Assembly: GCF_904848625.1 (NCBI RefSeq)
Contig: NZ_CAJHCP010000001.1
Coordinates: forward strand, 620,001 to 684,000
Direction: 5' to 3'
From: Paraburkholderia metrosideri
GTDB taxonomy: Bacteria > Pseudomonadota > Gammaproteobacteria > Burkholderiales > Burkholderiaceae
DNA: 64,000 nt
The translations under genes and the position numbers were made by a program. This document shows, one piece after another, positions 8,864-17,324 of this stretch (its first letter is position 1; every line of letters begins with the position of its first letter). The notes under the pieces are model-generated. The model ran no database searches. It was not told the origin of the DNA and worked only from the letters and a program-made list of their open reading frames with translations.

Positions 8864-9895
8864 TCATGCCATCGTCACCAGATTCCGGCCGCGATGTTTC
8901 GAGCGATACAGCGCACTATCCGCGCTCGCAAACCCGTCACGATGCGCGGGCCGCGGCGACTCCGTGATGCGCGTCAGCGATGCCCCCACGCTCACCGTCA
9001 CCACGCCGAGCGGCGACGCGCGATGTTCGATCGCCAGATCCTCGACTCCCTGGCGCAGCGCGTTGAGGGTGTCGGCGAGATCCGCGGACTCCGCTCGCAG
9101 CACCAGCAGCCCAAACTCTTCACCGCCCATGCGTCCGACGACGATGCGCTCGCCATCGGCCGCCGCCTGCATCACCGACGCGACCGCGCGCAGACAGTGA
9201 TCGCCCGCCGGGTGGCCGTAGGTGTCGTTGTATTGCTTGAACCAGTCGACGTCGACCACCACAGAGCCCATCACCTCGCCTTCCTGCGCCTCTTTCCAGC
9301 GGCGCGCAATGGTCTCCAGCAGGAAACGGCGGTTGTACAACTGCGTGAGCGGGTCGATTGCCGTGGCCGTGCGCATCTTCAGATCGTTCTCGATCATGGC
9401 GCGCAGGTGGTAGAACACGCCGCGCTGCCCGGCGTCGAGCTTGCCGGGCGAGGGATCCATCGCGCACAACGCGCCGACGATCTCGCCATTCGGCGCGCGC
9501 AGCGCGATCGCCGCGTAAAAGCGCACGAACGGGTAGCGCTTCACCAGCATGCATTCGCGAAACCGGCTGTCGTCGTGCGCATCTTCGATCACGAACAGCT
9601 CGGCGTCACGCACCGCATAGTCGGCCAGCGATCGGGCCCGCGTCACCAGCGGCATCGACATGCCGACCTCGGCGCGATAGTGCTGATACTCCTCGTCGAG
9701 CAGCGTAATCGCGGTGATGGCCGCGCCGGTCACGCTCTTGAGAATTTCCGCCGCGTGAATAAAGCACTCGCGCATCACCTGATCGTCATGTAACAGCCAC
9801 TCGATGACAGACGACTCCACTTCAGGTTCACCAGAGGCGGACGAATCAACTGCCATTCGACTGGCCAGACGGTCGTTACTGTAAGCGAGTTGCAC
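8864..9895 (-). CDS. GAF-GGDEF diguanylate cyclase
   Basis: Makes cyclic di-GMP from two GTP. 343 residues: an N-terminal GAF-type sensor domain (about 30-170) and a GGDEF domain (about 175-340). The catalytic signature is intact as GGEEF (257-261), with the upstream metal/GTP segment VVVDVDWFKQYND. The four residues where the inhibitory RxxD I-site would sit read GERI, so product inhibition is probably absent. There is no signal peptide or membrane segment, so it should act in the cytosol on a GAF ligand. The start is uncertain: GTG at 9895, or ATG at 9856 (13 residues shorter); neither has a clear ribosome-binding site. It is monocistronic. Confidence 0.93.
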   Translation of the reverse strand: MQLAYSNDRLASRMAVDSSASGEPEVESSVIEWLLHDDQVMRECFIHAAEILKSVTGAAITAITLLDEEYQHYRAEVGMSMPLVTRARSLADYAVRDAELFVIEDAHDDSRFRECMLVKRYPFVRFYAAIALRAPNGEIVGALCAMDPSPGKLDAGQRGVFYHLRAMIENDLKMRTATAIDPLTQLYNRRFLLETIARRWKEAQEGEVMGSVVVDVDWFKQYNDTYGHPAGDHCLRAVASVMQAAADGERIVVGRMGGEEFGLLVLRAESADLADTLNALRQGVEDLAIEHRASPLGVVTVSVGASLTRITESPRPAHRDGFASADSALYRSKHRGRNLVTMA

Positions 9896-10184
9896 GGCGA
9901 GGTTCCAGAATGTAATTAGCTTATGTCAACGGCATCAGCATCCGAAACTTGAGTGTCCGGCGTGAGTTCCGCGCAATTTCTACAGGGTCTGGCGCCCTGT
10001 ACGGGGTCAACCCAGGTGAAAGGACGCGGATGACCCACGAAGTACAATTCACCCGCACGTCGCTGCCCGCTTTCGTTTCGCTGAAAAAGGGGTCACGTGA
10101 ATTATTCAACAGACCAATGCAGTGCCGGCCGTTAGTCTCTGTTCGTGGCCGTCAAACTGCGAAGTCCATAAGGAGACAAGCCGC

Positions 10185-11402
10185 ATGACGAACACCTGGC
10201 TCATCACGAATGTCCGCCCGCATGCGGGCCCGCGCGCCGATGGCTGCGTCGATGTGTCGATCGCCGCTGGGCGGATCGCCGCGATCGGCCCCAACCTGCC
10301 GCGCGAGCCGGGTGTGACCGTCGAGGACGGCGCGGGTGCATTGCTGCTGCCGGGTTTCGTCGAAGGCCATACGCATCTGGACAAAACCCTGTGGGGGATG
10401 GACTGGTATCGCAACGAGGTCGGACCGAAGCTGACCGACCGGATCGAGAACGAGCGACGCTACCGCGCCGAAAGCGGCCACGATGCGGGCGCGCAATCGC
10501 TCGCGCTGGCTCGCGCGTTCCTGCAGGCGGGCACGACGCGCCTGCGGACCCATGTGGATATCGACACCGACGCTGGCCTGCGCTATCTGGACGGTGTGCT
10601 GGCAACGCGCGATGCGTTGCGCGACGTGCTCGACATGCAGATCGTCGCGTTTCCGCAATCCGGGGTGCTGCGCCGTCCGGGCACCGACGCGCTGCTCGCC
10701 CGTGCGTTGCAGGCGGGCGCCGACGTGCTCGGCGCGCTCGATCCGGCCTTGATCGACGGCGACCCGGTGGCGTCGCTCAACCTGAGTTTCGAGCTCGCGC
10801 AGCGCTACGACAAGCCGATCGACATCCATCTGCACGAGCCGGGCGAACTGGGCGCGTTCACGCTGGGACTTCTGCTCGACCGCGTCGAGGCGCTCGGCAT
10901 GCAGGGCCGCGTGGTGGTGAGTCACGCGTTCTGTCTGGGCGCGCTGCCCGAGCCTGCACGCGATGCGCTGCTGGAGCGCCTCGCCGATCTGCGCGTGGCG
11001 CTGCTGACCACCGCGCCGTCATCCACCCCCGTGCCGCCGCTCAAAGCTTGCCTGCAAAGAGGCGTCACGCTGTTTGGCGGCAACGACGGGATTCGCGACA
11101 CATGGACGCCTTACGGCTCACCGGACATGCTCGAACGCGCGATGCTGATCGCGATGCGCTACGGCCTGCGTCGCGACGACGATCTGGCGCTCGCGTTCGA
11201 CTGCGTGAGCAGCGTCGCCGCCCACGCCTGCGGCTTCAGCGAATACGGCTTACACCAGGGCGCGCGCGCCGACCTCGTGCTGGTCGCCGCCGATACGCTG
11301 GCGCACGCGCTCGTCGCGAGGCCGCCGCGCAAGCTGGTGGTCGCGCATGGACGGATCGTCGCGCGCGATGGCGTATGCGTCGAAGACCTGATCGAGCACT
11401 GA
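10185..11402 (+). CDS. Amidohydrolase, cytosine-deaminase-like
   Basis: Metal-dependent deaminase or hydrolase of 405 residues. The HxH metal motif is at residues 62-64 in GHTHLDKTLW, which is characteristic of the cytosine/isoguanine deaminase (CodA-type) branch. Further metal or substrate motifs are HLHEPGE, VVVSHAFCLG and GNDGIRDTWTPYGSPDMLER. The ATG at 10185 is supported by AAGGAGA at 10170-10176 (8-nt spacing); the open frame upstream is not coding-like. The neighbouring LysR gene and the NdmCDE-like/BMP operon facing it suggest a purine or pyrimidine-like ring as substrate. The exact substrate cannot be read from sequence. Confidence 0.87.
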   Translation: MTNTWLITNVRPHAGPRADGCVDVSIAAGRIAAIGPNLPREPGVTVEDGAGALLLPGFVEGHTHLDKTLWGMDWYRNEVGPKLTDRIENERRYRAESGHDAGAQSLALARAFLQAGTTRLRTHVDIDTDAGLRYLDGVLATRDALRDVLDMQIVAFPQSGVLRRPGTDALLARALQAGADVLGALDPALIDGDPVASLNLSFELAQRYDKPIDIHLHEPGELGAFTLGLLLDRVEALGMQGRVVVSHAFCLGALPEPARDALLERLADLRVALLTTAPSSTPVPPLKACLQRGVTLFGGNDGIRDTWTPYGSPDMLERAMLIAMRYGLRRDDDLALAFDCVSSVAAHACGFSEYGLHQGARADLVLVAADTLAHALVARPPRKLVVAHGRIVARDGVCVEDLIEH

Positions 11403-11511
11403 GTTGACACCCGGATCGCCCGCCACGCTGCTTGGGCAGCGGCGCCGCAAGCCCTGCCGCGCAATGCGCGTTTCACGTCATCGGCCATAACGAACACGTT
11501 TTTTCTTTCAC

Positions 11512-12408
11512 ATGATCAATCTCTTCCAGGCCATGCAGGCTTTCGTCAAGGTCGCCGACGCGGGCAGCTTCGCGCAGGCCGCCGCGAATCTCGGGGTGTC
11601 GACGTCGGTCGTGACGCGCCATGTATCGAGCCTCGAACAGCATCTCGGCATCCGCCTGTTCCAGCGCACCACGCGCAAGGTCGTACTGACTGAAGCCGGC
11701 GCCGACTACGCCGGCGGCTGCCGGGTCCTGCTCGCCGAGCTCGAAGAAGTCGAGATGCGTGCGACCACCACGTCGAAGGAAGTCGCGGGCGATCTGCGCA
11801 TCGTGGCACTCGGCAGCTTCTCGCTGTTTCGCCTCACCCCGCTATTCGCCGACTATCAGACCCGCTTTCCGCAAGTAAATCTGCGGGTCACGCTGACCGA
11901 AAAACGGGTCGATCTGCTGGAGGGCGGCTTCGATGTGGGCATCGTGACCGAGCACATGATCCGCTCGGAATCGCTAGTGGTGCGTCGGCTGATCAACTCG
12001 CATGCAGTGCCGGTGGCGGCGCCCGCATATCTCGCGCAGGCCAGCCATCCGCACCTACCCGCCGATCTGGCGCGGCACCGCGTGATTGCCGCGCCGCTCG
12101 ACACCAGTCCGCACACGTGGGTGTTCAGCAAAGACTCGGGCGGCGACGAAAGCATCGCGCTGGATGCGTCGTTCACCGTGAACAGCATGATCATGCAGAA
12201 GCAGGCGGCGCTGGGTGCGATGGGGATTGCGTTGCTGCCGCTCGAAATGGTCGCCGACGAATTGCAGGCCGGCACGCTGCAACGCGTGCTCGGCGACTAT
12301 GCGGTGCTCAATGGCGATGTCGCTGTGTCGCTGGTTTATCCGAGCCGGGAGTTCGTGCCGCGCAAAGTGCGCGAGTTCATCGATCTGGCGGTGGGCTATT
12401 TCAAATGA
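11512..12408 (+). CDS. LysR-family transcriptional regulator
   Basis: 298 residues: N-terminal winged helix-turn-helix (about 1-60, FAQAAANLGVSTSVVTRHVSSLE) and a periplasmic-binding-protein-like effector domain. It belongs to the large LysR branch with the LFQRTTRKVVLTEAG signature. It lies 109 bp after the amidohydrolase gene on the same strand and converges with the six-gene oxygenase operon ending at 12439, so it is the natural candidate to control one or both. A hairpin with a T-run begins 3 nt after its stop. Confidence 0.9.
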   Translation: MINLFQAMQAFVKVADAGSFAQAAANLGVSTSVVTRHVSSLEQHLGIRLFQRTTRKVVLTEAGADYAGGCRVLLAELEEVEMRATTTSKEVAGDLRIVALGSFSLFRLTPLFADYQTRFPQVNLRVTLTEKRVDLLEGGFDVGIVTEHMIRSESLVVRRLINSHAVPVAAPAYLAQASHPHLPADLARHRVIAAPLDTSPHTWVFSKDSGGDESIALDASFTVNSMIMQKQAALGAMGIALLPLEMVADELQAGTLQRVLGDYAVLNGDVAVSLVYPSREFVPRKVREFIDLAVGYFK

Positions 12409-12411
12409 ACT

Positions 12412-12439
12412 CGCGGACCGGGTCTGCGCGGCGTTTTTT
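12412..12439 (+). terminator. Terminator after the LysR gene
   Basis: CGCG-GAC / loop CGG / GTC-tg-CGCG (12412-12430, 2-nt bulge) followed by GCG and six T (12434-12439). It fills the 30-bp gap to the stop codon of the convergent GST gene. Confidence 0.5.
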
Positions 12440-13095
12440 CAAACCGCAGCGTAGACGCCGGCCATCGTAGTGAATCCTTCGACACGCTTGAGTCGCGTGC
12501 TCCAGCGTGACAGCGCCGGATAGTCGATCGATTCGATCTCCGCTTCGTCGAGCAACGCGACCGGCACGAAACACGCGACGTCGGCGATCGTCGGCGCTGA
12601 AGTCCCGCAGACGAATGGCGTGCCCGACGCTTCGTTGAACCAGCAGGTTTCGTCGAGGATTCGTAGCCGCTGTCTGGCTTCTTTCCTCGCTTCGTGAGAC
12701 GGCTTCGGGTCTCGCGATTGCGCGCCCTGCAGTACCCGTGCCCGCGCTGCAAACACCACGCCGCTTAATTGCGCAGCGAAATCGAGCCACATCTGAATCT
12801 GCGCGAATTGCAGCGGATCGTCTGAAGGCAACCAGTGCAGGTGTTTCTCGCGGTTCCCTGCATAGCGTCGCGCAACGTACACGAGAATGGCGTGCGCACC
12901 GTGCAGCAGTACTCCGTCGGCGTCGAGCACCGGTAAGGTGCCGAGGGGATTCATCGCGAGAAAGCGGCGTGTGCGGTTCTGTTTCGACGGATAAAGCTCG
13001 ATACGTACCCTCTCGTATTCCACATCGAGCAGGCCGAGCATCAGCCGGACCTTGTAGCTTTCTCCGCACAACTCGTCGTCGTAAAGTTTGAGCAT
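12439..13095 (-). CDS. Glutathione S-transferase-like protein (NdmE-like)
   Basis: 218 residues: N-terminal thioredoxin-fold domain (about 1-80, with the cis-Pro of NPLGTLPVL and an acidic-type AHAILVYVARRY segment) and a helical C-terminal domain (about 95-215). It is the last gene of the operon and starts 7 nt after the Rieske-ferredoxin gene. In the P. putida CBB5 caffeine pathway NdmE is a GST-like protein that holds the NdmC-NdmD complex together; the same trio of families is adjacent here, so a structural rather than a catalytic role is inferred. Without that context it would be called a GST of unknown substrate. Confidence 0.85.
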   Translation of the reverse strand: MLKLYDDELCGESYKVRLMLGLLDVEYERVRIELYPSKQNRTRRFLAMNPLGTLPVLDADGVLLHGAHAILVYVARRYAGNREKHLHWLPSDDPLQFAQIQMWLDFAAQLSGVVFAARARVLQGAQSRDPKPSHEARKEARQRLRILDETCWFNEASGTPFVCGTSAPTIADVACFVPVALLDEAEIESIDYPALSRWSTRLKRVEGFTTMAGVYAAV

Positions 13096-13102
13096 CGCGG
13101 CC

Positions 13103-14296
13103 TCACAGATCCAGGGTCAGCGCTGCGCCGGCCGCACGCGACACGCACACCAGCATGCAGTCACCGGCGGCGCGTTCCTGCGGTGTCAGGAAGTCGTCGC
13201 GATGCAGCGGCGTTCCTTCCAGCACGCGTGTACGGCATGTACCGCAGACGCCCTGCTCGCAGGAAGTCGGCACGTCGACGTGATGGTCTCGCAAGGTTTG
13301 CAGCAGGTTTGCGTTGGCGGGCACGGTCAGCGTTTTTTCACTACGCGCCAGATGTACCGTGAACGCGTGATCTTCGACCTCGTCTGCCGTGGCGGAAATC
13401 ACGAAACCCGCTGTCAATGGTCGAGCGGGAGACACGGGTCTGGATGCCGCCGGCTGGAAGAAAACCGGCTTTTCGCTTAGAAGCGCCGCAGGAATCGAAG
13501 GCGTTGGCTGACTCGTCACAGTGTCACTGCAGGGTGGCTCAACCTGCTTTTCCAGCGCATCGCGCAGCGCGTTAAGACGCTGTTGATGATGCCGCTGGAC
13601 AGCCAGTCTCTCGCTACCATTGCGCGCCGACACCCCAAGCGCGACACCATGCAAACAGGTTCGCCCTTCACGCGTGGGCTGCACCAGAAACACCACACCT
13701 TGCTGCGCATCGTCCAGTTGCGTAACAACGACCGCGTGGGGGCCTGCATCGAACGCAACGCAACCGGTGTTGCTCCACGGGTCGAGCGTGACATGGTCGA
13801 ATTCATACCCGGCAAGCGCACGTTGGACGGTTTCGCTGCACGCATCGATAGCGACCGTGCGCAAGCGAATCTGCTGACTCACGTCCACTTCGTTGTCGAG
13901 TTCATGGACGGGCGTGAACGGTGGCAATCCTTCATCCGGTTTCGCCAGCGCGGTCCACACAAAACCATGCCGCACTTCAACCGGCCACCTCTTCACCGAC
14001 ACCGCCGGCGGCGCCGCATCGGGATGCGCAGGCACGAAGCGGCACGCGCCGTCACCCGAACCGAATTGCCAGCCGTGATACTGACATTGCAACGCGTCGC
14101 CGCGATGATGTCCCATCGACAGCCGCACGCCGCGATGCGGACAACGGTTTTCCCACACGTTGATGGCACCGTCTTGCGCTCGCCACACCACGAGTTCATT
14201 GCCGGACAGTTCGGTGTGATAGATCGCGCGCTCACCCAGTTGATCGACATCGCACAGCGCAAACCAGCCGGATTCGATCGAGCTGTTATCGGCCAT
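13103..14296 (-). CDS. Rieske/plant-type ferredoxin fusion, NdmD-like but without the flavin reductase module
   Basis: 397 residues carrying two iron-sulfur domains. The N-terminal Rieske site is C52-x-H54 and C71-x2-H74 (RCPHRGVRLS, CQYHGWQF). The C-terminal plant-type [2Fe-2S] site is C346, C351, C354 and C384 (SCEQGVCGTC, CMLVCVSRA). The region between (about 130-300) looks like a degenerate oxygenase fold and then a Pro-rich linker. The FMN- and NAD-binding domains that separate these parts in NdmD (about 590 residues) are absent. It should relay electrons to the Rieske-less oxygenase just upstream, and would need a separate NAD(P)H reductase, none of which is in the window. The ATG at 14296 (GGAA 8 nt upstream) is preferred over 14308; either overlaps the preceding gene. 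Confidence 0.85.
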   Translation of the reverse strand: MADNSSIESGWFALCDVDQLGERAIYHTELSGNELVVWRAQDGAINVWENRCPHRGVRLSMGHHRGDALQCQYHGWQFGSGDGACRFVPAHPDAAPPAVSVKRWPVEVRHGFVWTALAKPDEGLPPFTPVHELDNEVDVSQQIRLRTVAIDACSETVQRALAGYEFDHVTLDPWSNTGCVAFDAGPHAVVVTQLDDAQQGVVFLVQPTREGRTCLHGVALGVSARNGSERLAVQRHHQQRLNALRDALEKQVEPPCSDTVTSQPTPSIPAALLSEKPVFFQPAASRPVSPARPLTAGFVISATADEVEDHAFTVHLARSEKTLTVPANANLLQTLRDHHVDVPTSCEQGVCGTCRTRVLEGTPLHRDDFLTPQERAAGDCMLVCVSRAAGAALTLDL

Positions 14297-15281
14297 GAGT
14301 GGTTCCATAAGTAATGTGCTGGGCCGACAACCAGCGGCGATACGCGACCGACATCGCATCGGCCCGCACCGGATGTTCGATATCCGTGCCGAGCGGCAAA
14401 CGCCTGGGCACCTGGTTCACCAGGATCTTGATGTCCTGCGCGAAGATGGTTTGCTGGAAGCCGCGCAATTCGTCATCGCTGCTGGCGTCGTCGAGATAGC
14501 TCATCACGGTGTGCGCGATGCACCAGTCTTCGTCGACCGGTTGCACGAACAACGCGATCACGTCGAAGCGTTCGGGTTGTGGCGGGCACGTCTTGTACAG
14601 AATCGCGCAATACGGACGCGCGACGCGATACACATACTGAACGTCGAGCGCGGCACCTGCGGTCATGGCTGCGCGCGGCTGATAGAAGCGGCAGTCGTGC
14701 GCGTACAGCTCGTCGTTGATCTCGTCGCGCTCGATGCGATAGGGCGCGACTTCCGTGTACGGTTCAACGCCGAGATAACCGGTATGCACGAACGGAAAAT
14801 GCCCCATGTCGAGGAAGTTTTCGACCGCGCGCAAACCGCTCACATGCACGCGGAACGCCCCCGCGTGCAGCAGGCGGCGATCGGGTTCGTCGGCCTCGGG
14901 AATCGCGAGCAGATCGCGGCGCGGTTCGCCGAGACAGACCCACAGCACGCCGTAACGCGCGTGTGCACGGCAGGCAGTGAGTGTGTCGAGCCGCCATACG
15001 CGATACTGTTCCGGCGCACTGTGGCTGAGATTCACACCGGCTCGGCGAGGCTCGCTGCGGCGCTCGACGCCAACGCCGATATCGACGCCTAGCAGCCGCG
15101 TAGTCAACACCGCCGGTGACGCGCCCGGCGGGTCGAACGCATCGAGCGAATCGAACGAATCGAACGAATCGAGCGCCGCCACCGGATGCCAGTCATTCCA
15201 CACGACCGGATCACGCATCGCGTCGTCCGTGGCCACTGCGTCCACTGCGCCCACCGCGCCCACTACCGTTGCCTCACTCAT
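14286..15281 (-). CDS. Rieske-less ring-hydroxylating oxygenase catalytic subunit (NdmC-like)
   Basis: 331 residues. The mononuclear iron site of Rieske oxygenases is intact: D158, H161 and H166 in ENFLDMGHFPFVH, and the third ligand D283 in AQDIKILVNQ. The N-terminal part, however, has no CxH...CxxH Rieske motif. NdmC of P. putida CBB5 has exactly this defect and receives electrons through the Rieske domain of NdmD; here the adjacent downstream gene supplies a Rieske domain. I infer an N- or O-dealkylase or hydroxylase working only as a complex. Residues 7-50 are low-complexity (VGAVGAVDAVA, DSFDSFDSLDAFD) from tandem repeats. The ATG at 15281 follows the BMP gene stop by 13 nt; an earlier start at 15329 would overlap it. 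Confidence 0.85.
   Translation of the reverse strand: MSEATVVGAVGAVDAVATDDAMRDPVVWNDWHPVAALDSFDSFDSLDAFDPPGASPAVLTTRLLGVDIGVGVERRSEPRRAGVNLSHSAPEQYRVWRLDTLTACRAHARYGVLWVCLGEPRRDLLAIPEADEPDRRLLHAGAFRVHVSGLRAVENFLDMGHFPFVHTGYLGVEPYTEVAPYRIERDEINDELYAHDCRFYQPRAAMTAGAALDVQYVYRVARPYCAILYKTCPPQPERFDVIALFVQPVDEDWCIAHTVMSYLDDASSDDELRGFQQTIFAQDIKILVNQVPRRLPLGTDIEHPVRADAMSVAYRRWLSAQHITYGTTHGR
15141..15176. repeat. 9-bp tandem repeat in the NdmC-like gene
   Basis: Four 9-bp units (ATCGARCGA type) in frame, encoding repeated FDS on the minus strand near the protein N-terminus. A second, more degenerate 9-bp series (CCACTGCGY type) lies at about 15230-15267 and encodes the VGAVGAVDAV stretch. Confidence 0.75.
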
Positions 15282-15294
15282 AGCCAGCGCTCCG

Positions 15295-16500
15295 TTATTG
15301 CGCGACGCTGCCCTGCACGCCGTCGACAAACCAGTTTATCCGGTTCGTATCGTCGGCGGACAGCACGGTGCCCGCGGGCACTCGCAGCTTGCCGCTCTGA
15401 TCCTTCAGCGGACCCGCAAACGGATCGAGCCTGCCGGCCACCAGCGCCGCGCGCTTCTCGGCGAGCGCACGCTGCGCGTCCGCCGGCACCGCCGACGTGT
15501 TCACATGGACGAGGTCGGTAATGCCCTCCTTCACGCCCCAGTACACCGGCTGGTTGGTCCACGTGCCGCGTTTCACCTGGTCGATCACCTTGCTGTAATA
15601 GATGCCCCAGTCATACGCGACCGACCCGAGATGCGCATGCGGTCCCCACTGGCTCATATCCGAATCCCAACCGAATGCGTGCACCTTGTGCTGTTCGGCG
15701 ACGGCCATTGTCGCGGTCGAATCGGTGTTCTGCATCAGCACATCGGCGCCGAGACCGATCAGGGTTTCAGCGGCCTGCCGCTCCTTGCCCGGATCGAACC
15801 AGCTATTGACCCACACCACCTTCACGGTCGTCTGCGGCGCGACCGACTTTGCGCCGAGCGCGAACGCGTCGATATTGCGAACCACTTCGGGAATCGGTAC
15901 CGAGCCGACAAAGCCGAGCGTATGCGACTTCGACACGTAACCGGCGACCACCCCCGCCAGATAGGCGGACTCATACACCTTGCCGTTGAAGTTGCCCAGG
16001 TTAGGCGCGCTCTTGTAGCCGGAGCAATGCAGGAATACCGTGTCCGGATAGTCGTGCGCGACCTTCATCATCGAGTCCATGTAACCGAACGAGGTGCCGA
16101 TCACGATCTTGTCGCCCTTCGCGGCGCGATCGCGGAACACGCGCGCCGCGTCTGCGTTTTCGGGGACGTCGTCGATTCGCGTCACCTTGATCTGCGAGCC
16201 AAGCTGTTTTTCCGCCGCGCCGATGCCGAGGTCATGCGCGTGGGTCCAGCCCGCGTCGCCAGGGTTGCCGAGGTAGACGATCGAGACGTCGAGCGGCGCA
16301 GCGGTGGCGGCGGCCGCTACGCCGCCAGACGTGGCGAACGTGCCGCATAAAGCCAGCAGCAGCGTGCCGCTTGCCAGCCGCGCCACGCGTGCGGACAAGC
16401 CTGCTGAAGGACCTGCGGAGAAAAATCGGCCAGCGCGAGGGAGTCGGGTCATGACGAGGTTCCAGTGGTGAGCGAAGGGAAAAGCGTGGTTCTTCATCAT
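15295..16500 (-). CDS. BMP-family ABC transporter substrate-binding protein
   Basis: Periplasmic binding protein of the BMP/PnrA type, usually for purine nucleosides or related rings. 401 residues, with an N-terminal signal peptide whose hydrophobic core is LASGTLLLALCGTFATSGG, then the two-lobed fold (DVSIVYLGNPGDAGWTHAHD at the start of the mature chain). The start at 16500 overlaps the hydrolase stop (ATGA); an internal ATG (MTRLPRAG) would give a shorter leader. No ABC permease or ATPase gene follows or precedes it in the window, so it is an orphan or works with distant components. Its place inside the oxygenase operon suggests it captures the operon's substrate. Confidence 0.9.
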   Translation of the reverse strand: MMKNHAFPFAHHWNLVMTRLPRAGRFFSAGPSAGLSARVARLASGTLLLALCGTFATSGGVAAAATAAPLDVSIVYLGNPGDAGWTHAHDLGIGAAEKQLGSQIKVTRIDDVPENADAARVFRDRAAKGDKIVIGTSFGYMDSMMKVAHDYPDTVFLHCSGYKSAPNLGNFNGKVYESAYLAGVVAGYVSKSHTLGFVGSVPIPEVVRNIDAFALGAKSVAPQTTVKVVWVNSWFDPGKERQAAETLIGLGADVLMQNTDSTATMAVAEQHKVHAFGWDSDMSQWGPHAHLGSVAYDWGIYYSKVIDQVKRGTWTNQPVYWGVKEGITDLVHVNTSAVPADAQRALAEKRAALVAGRLDPFAGPLKDQSGKLRVPAGTVLSADDTNRINWFVDGVQGSVAQ

Positions 16501-17324
16501 CGCGGCGGGCGCGACGCGGGGGTGTCACCGTCACCGCCGATGCCGATGCCGATTTCGGCCAGCGCATCGCACACCAGCGTCGCCAGTTCGGCGGGACGCG
16601 CGAGTTGCGGGACATGACCGCAATCGATCGAACGCACCAGCGCGCCGGGCACGAGCGCCTGCATCTTGCGTTGCAACGGCAGCAGCACCGACCGGTCGCG
16701 CAACGCTTCGACATAAATGCGCGGTATGCGGCCGAAACGCGCGGCGCTTAGCGTGGTCACCAGCGCCCGGCCGCTTTCCCGTTGCGGCGTGAGTTTCGCA
16801 GCGGCCTGCCCGGCCGCTTCATGCGGGCAATCGTGTAGAAAAATGTCCAGCGCGGCGGCGGCGGGTACGGCGGTGGTCGTGCCGTTGTCACGCCATTGCA
16901 GATACGGCGCGATGCCTGCGGCGTTGGGCACGTCGGCGGCGCTGGCGTCGACCAGCTCTGCGTAACCCATCCCCGCGGGCAGCATCATCCCGGCCACGTA
17001 GATAAGGCAGGCGACGCGCTCGGGCAACGTTTCGGCGAGTTGCGACGCAGGCACGCCCGCGCCGCTGTGCGCAACGACGACGACTGGCCCATCGAACGCG
17101 TTGATCGCTTCGCTCAGCGCATCGACATAGGTCTGCAGCGTGATTTCAACGCCCGCATCGCGTTCGGGATTCGCGCCATTGCCAGGCAGATCGACCGCGT
17201 TGCAGGTCCAGCCGCGCGCGGTCATTTCCGGCAGCCAGGCATCCCACGCCCAACTGCCCTGCCACGCGCCGTGAATCAGCAGCATGCCGGCCGCGCGAGT
17301 GGTGACAGCAGGAGCGGCGCTCAT
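16497..17324 (-). CDS. Alpha/beta hydrolase
   Basis: 275 residues with the alpha/beta-hydrolase fold: oxyanion strand LLIHGAWQGSWAWD, nucleophile elbow AHSGAG (Ser87) and the catalytic His in SIDCGHVPQLARP. It resembles the MenH/esterase-like group that cleaves small esters or amides. Both ends overlap neighbours by 4 nt (ATGA at 17321-17324 and at 16497-16500), so it is translationally coupled to the 2OG oxygenase and the BMP protein. The substrate is unknown; cleaving a product of the upstream oxygenase is a reasonable inference. Confidence 0.87.
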   Translation of the reverse strand: MSAAPAVTTRAAGMLLIHGAWQGSWAWDAWLPEMTARGWTCNAVDLPGNGANPERDAGVEITLQTYVDALSEAINAFDGPVVVVAHSGAGVPASQLAETLPERVACLIYVAGMMLPAGMGYAELVDASAADVPNAAGIAPYLQWRDNGTTTAVPAAAALDIFLHDCPHEAAGQAAAKLTPQRESGRALVTTLSAARFGRIPRIYVEALRDRSVLLPLQRKMQALVPGALVRSIDCGHVPQLARPAELATLVCDALAEIGIGIGGDGDTPASRPPR

